This document shows positions 4,786 through 7,685 of a stretch of DNA of 7,685 bases, in pieces. The position numbers and the translations under genes are program-made. Below the pieces are notes generated by a model. That model was not told where the DNA came from. It made no database searches and saw only the letters and a list, made by a program, of their open reading frames with translations. Every line of letters starts with the position of its first letter. Positions within the stretch are counted from its first letter, which is position 1. The stretch is from positions 1-7,685 of the forward strand of contig DCIQ01000186.1 in NCBI GenBank assembly GCA_002317435.1, in the 5' to 3' direction. Origin of the DNA: Bacteroidales bacterium UBA1722 (lineage in GTDB: Bacteria; Bacteroidota; Bacteroidia; Bacteroidales; UBA932).

Positions 4786-7685
4786 CTACTTGGCAGCTTT
4801 TTTCTCTTTCTTCATAGTGATGTCGTACATGATGGGAGCACTGATGAAGAGTGAAGAATATGTACCGATGATGACACCGACGCAGAGAGCGACAGCCATA
4901 CCTCTGATTACTGCACCGCCGGCGATGGCGATGGCGAGCATCACGACGATGGTGGTACCTGAAGTGTTCACTGTACGGGCCAGAGTGCTGTTCAGAGCGT
5001 CATTGATGGTCTGCTTGAATTCACGTTTGGGATACAGCATCTTGTATTCACGCATACGGTCGAAGATAACCACGGTATCGTTGATGGAATAACCGATGAT
5101 GGTCAGCACGGCAGCGATGAACGTCTGGTCCACGTCGAGAGTGAAGGGCAGGATTCCGGAGAAGATGGAGAAGAAACCGATTACGATGATGGCATCGTGC
5201 ATCAGGGCGGTTACACCGCCGGCTCCCCAAGCCGCACCCTTGAATCGCATGGCCACATAACCGAAGATTACGATAAGGGCCAGAATAACGGCGATAACGG
5301 CATCCCTCTTGATATCATTGGCGATGGTAGGACCCACCTTATCGGAACTTATGATACCGTTGGGGTTATCGAGAGTAGAAGTGAATTCATCGAACGAGAG
5401 AGGAGTGTTGAAGAAACCCTTCAAGGCATTGTACAACATTCCGTCCACCTCAGCATCCACCTCGGATGAATTCTCGTCGATCTTATAGGTGGTGGTTATC
5501 TTCATCTGACTGTCACCGCCGAACTGCTTGACCTCAGCGGAACCGTTGAACTCGGCGAGAACGGCTTCCCTGATCTGCTCATCCGTAACGTTGGTATCAA
5601 ATCTCACTACATAGGTACGGCCTCCGGTGAAATCCACACCATAGGTGAAGCCCTTGGTGAAGATAGAGGTGAGGGAAGCGAGAATCAGGATACCTGAAAC
5701 TATATAGGCGACCTTGCGGGAATTGATGAAGTCGATATGGGTGTTCTGCATCCAGTTCTTGGTGAAATGAGTGTAGAATTTGACATTCTTGCCTTTCGAA
5801 AGCCTTGCTTCGAAAATGAGACGGGTGATGAATATCGAAGTGGCAAGCGATGTGATGATACCTATTACCAAAGTGGTGGCAAATCCCTGCACAGGACCAG
5901 AACCGAAGAAGAAGAGGATGATACCTGTGAGGATAGTGGTGATGTTACCGTCGATGATGGCTGAGTAGGCATTCCGATAACCATCCTGTATGGCGAGACG
6001 GAGAGCCTTGCCGGCACGGAGTTCTTCCTTTATGCGTTCATAGATGATGACGTTCGAGTCCACTGCCATACCCAGAGTCAGAACCAGACCGGCGATACCG
6101 GGAAGGGTCAGGACTGCGTGGAATGAGACGAGGGCGCCGAGAAGGAAGAGGACGTTGCACAGAAGAGCGACGTCGGCGGCCACACCCGCTCCCTGATAGA
6201 ACAGAAGCATATAGACGAGAACCAGACAGAATGCGATGATGAATGATATCATACCCGCATTGATGGACTCGCTACCGAGCGAAGGACCTACCACCTGTTC
6301 CTGAACGATGTTGGCAGGAGCGGGAAGCTTACCTGACTTGAGGACGTTGGAAAGGTCGTCCGCCTCTTCGGGGGTGAAGTTACCGGTAATCTGCGAGCGT
6401 CCGCCGGAAATCTCCGTATTAACTCTCGGATATGAGTAAACCATCCCGTCGAGGACGATGGCGATGCATTTGCCGATATTGTCGGATGTCAGGCGGGCCC
6501 AGACACGGGCACCTTCCGCATCCATGGCCATGTCCACTTCGGGAGAAGCGCTGGTATTGTTATAGGAGGTACGGGCATCGGTGATGCAGCCGCCGTCCAG
6601 AGGAGCGGTGCCGTCGTTGGTAGATACCTTTATGGCGATAAGCTCGAAATATGAACCGTCCTTGATCTGCTCTGAAGGTTTCACACCCCAGTAAAGTCTC
6701 AGGTCTGCGGGCAGAACAGCCTTCACCTGAGGAATGGCGAGATATGCATTTACCTTCGCCGTATCCTTATAATGGGCTATGCCGACACAGGGACCGGGCA
6801 TCATCTGTCCGTTGTACATGCTCGGATTGAGCACATAGAACAGAGGATTGTTTTTAGAATATGCTTCTTCCTGTGCGGAGAGATCCGCTTCAGCGGATTC
6901 CTCTGCGATCAGTGCGGAAGTGCTGTCCGCGGGAGCTGCGGCTTCCTCTGCGGCTTCCGTAGAGTCCTCCTGAGCACCGGAGCCTTCAGCCTCGGCTATC
7001 ATGGAATTGAGGTCACGGATTATGGCGTTGGCTTCATTCAGATAGGGGAACACCTCGGAGTTTTCATAGGTGGTCCAGAATTCGAGGGAAGCGGTACCCT
7101 GGAGGAGTTTCCTCACACGCTCAGGCTCCTTCACACCGGGAAGTTCCACGAGGATACGGCCGGTGTTCCCGATACGCTGGATATTCGGGGAAGCCACACC
7201 GAAACGGTCGATACGGTTACGGAGTACGTTGAACGAGTTGGCTACGGCACTCTCGGCCTCTCCACGGATAACGGACATCACCTCGGCATTCGTGCTTTCG
7301 GGTTTTATCTTCTCTCTCATGGAATATGTACCGAAAATCTGGGACAACCTCTGGTTGGGGGCCACTTCATTCCAAGCTTCCTCGAAAAGGGTTATATAAT
7401 CGGAACGGGACTGGTTCTCTCTGGAGGATGCGAGATCCAGAGCCTTGCTGAATTCAGGCGAAGGATTATGATCGGCCAATGCTTCCACGAGCGACCTGAG
7501 TTCCACCTGAAGCATTACGTTCATACCGCCCTTCAAGTCAAGACCAAGGTTGATTTCCTGCTCCTTTACCTTCTTATAAGTCAGACCGAAATAAACTTTT
7601 TCAGTGGCTATGGAATCGAGATAGAATCTGTTCTTCTCCTTCCTGAGCGAGTCCAGGTAATATGCCTGGTCAGACACTGAAACAC
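4786..7685 (-). CDS. secDF: SecD-SecF fusion protein export factor (5' end cut by right edge)
   Basis: Inner-membrane Sec accessory protein that uses the proton gradient to draw translocating proteins into the periplasm. Counting from the GTG codon at 7677 (internal; the frame is open to the edge and the first membrane helix is missing), LGLDLKGG is at 44-51 and the first periplasmic domain follows, with VELPGVKEPERVRKLLQGTASLEFW at about 177-201. An Ala/Glu/Ser-rich linker (about 228-271) and the rest of the SecD periplasmic region precede the SecD helices (475-622). These carry GMAVDSNVIIYERIKEE (536-552) and GFATT. The SecF half begins near 648, with GVDFTGG (680-686), a smaller periplasmic domain, helices from about 792 and SINDTVVIFDRMRE (864-877). 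D540, D867 and R901 match the proton-path residues D340, D637 and R671 of Thermus SecDF, with the same 34-residue spacing between the last two. The tail is lysine-rich (KKEKKAAK). A single-chain SecDF is usual in Bacteroidota. Confidence 0.97.
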   Translation of the reverse strand, partial: VSVSDQAYYLDSLRKEKNRFYLDSIATEKVYFGLTYKKVKEQEINLGLDLKGGMNVMLQVELRSLVEALADHNPSPEFSKALDLASSRENQSRSDYITLFEEAWNEVAPNQRLSQIFGTYSMREKIKPESTNAEVMSVIRGEAESAVANSFNVLRNRIDRFGVASPNIQRIGNTGRILVELPGVKEPERVRKLLQGTASLEFWTTYENSEVFPYLNEANAIIRDLNSMIAEAEGSGAQEDSTEAAEEAAAPADSTSALIAEESAEADLSAQEEAYSKNNPLFYVLNPSMYNGQMMPGPCVGIAHYKDTAKVNAYLAIPQVKAVLPADLRLYWGVKPSEQIKDGSYFELIAIKVSTNDGTAPLDGGCITDARTSYNNTSASPEVDMAMDAEGARVWARLTSDNIGKCIAIVLDGMVYSYPRVNTEISGGRSQITGNFTPEEADDLSNVLKSGKLPAPANIVQEQVVGPSLGSESINAGMISFIIAFCLVLVYMLLFYQGAGVAADVALLCNVLFLLGALVSFHAVLTLPGIAGLVLTLGMAVDSNVIIYERIKEELRAGKALRLAIQDGYRNAYSAIIDGNITTILTGIILFFFGSGPVQGFATTLVIGIITSLATSIFITRLIFEARLSKGKNVKFYTHFTKNWMQNTHIDFINSRKVAYIVSGILILASLTSIFTKGFTYGVDFTGGRTYVVRFDTNVTDEQIREAVLAEFNGSAEVKQFGGDSQMKITTTYKIDENSSEVDAEVDGMLYNALKGFFNTPLSFDEFTSTLDNPNGIISSDKVGPTIANDIKRDAVIAVILALIVIFGYVAMRFKGAAWGAGGVTALMHDAIIVIGFFSIFSGILPFTLDVDQTFIAAVLTIIGYSINDTVVIFDRMREYKMLYPKREFKQTINDALNSTLARTVNTSGTTIVVMLAIAIAGGAVIRGMAVALCVGVIIGTYSSLFISAPIMYDITMKKEKKAAK
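6936..6959. repeat. 12-base tandem duplication in the SecD linker
   Basis: Two adjacent 12-base units (6936-6947 and 6948-6959) differ only in the last base (CTGCGGCTTCCT / CTGCGGCTTCCG). They lie in frame inside the secDF linker and encode E-A-A-(E/A) twice (residues 241-248). The period is a multiple of three, so gain or loss of a unit would keep the frame. Probably a product of strand slippage in low-complexity coding DNA. Confidence 0.7.

Noticed and set aside
4550..5092. A 180-codon plus-strand frame at the start of the convergent region
   Set aside because: Its ATG sits in the loop and arm of the terminator hairpin, and most of it is antisense to the conserved SecF end.
7675..7677. GTG as the true start of SecDF
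   Set aside because: The frame stays open upstream to the edge, and SecD proteins need a membrane helix before the LGLDLKGG region, which is absent from the visible part.
6772..7680. A 302-codon open frame on the plus strand
   Set aside because: It lies wholly antisense to the conserved SecD domain, resembles no family I know, and is best explained as a frame left open by codon bias in secDF.

Overview
This window looks like a piece of a Bacteroidota chromosome, most likely from the order Bacteroidales. Four things point there: a DUF2723 membrane protein of the Bacteroidota type, a single-chain SecD-SecF fusion with an acidic Ala-rich linker, a DUF4271 gene directly followed by a uroporphyrinogen-III synthase gene, and TAnnTTTG -7 promoter elements with start codons that lack clear Shine-Dalgarno sequences. 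I cannot name the genus. All genes look intact, with even composition, and I see no mobile element, CRISPR array, tRNA or rRNA.

Layout. Positions 1-1332 hold a tightly packed minus-strand cluster, read from high to low coordinates: a SUI1/YciH-type translation factor, a polytopic DUF4271 membrane protein that overlaps its end, and the N-terminal 111 codons of hemD, which runs off the left edge. Positions 1333-1418 form a short divergent promoter region with a -7 element for each direction. Positions 1419-4505 encode one large plus-strand membrane protein of the DUF2723 (TMEM260-like, GT-C fold) family. Positions 4506-4785 are a convergent intergenic stretch with a strong, probably bidirectional, terminator after DUF2723 and a second terminator that closes secDF. 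Between them lie about 150 bases in which I recognise nothing. Positions 4786-7685 encode the SecDF fusion on the minus strand; its 5' end, including the first membrane segment, lies beyond the right edge.

How the genes relate. SecDF and the DUF2723 protein both act in the inner membrane. SecDF helps pull exported proteins into the periplasm; DUF2723 proteins resemble protein O-mannosyltransferases and could glycosylate such proteins there. That functional link is inference only: the two genes are convergent and separately terminated. The yciH-DUF4271-hemD cluster is probably one transcript with translational coupling. I found no convincing undescribed system. The items most worth a second look are the DUF2723 protein's large soluble extension, the overlapping DUF4271/hemD arrangement, the paired -7 elements and the nested terminator dyad.
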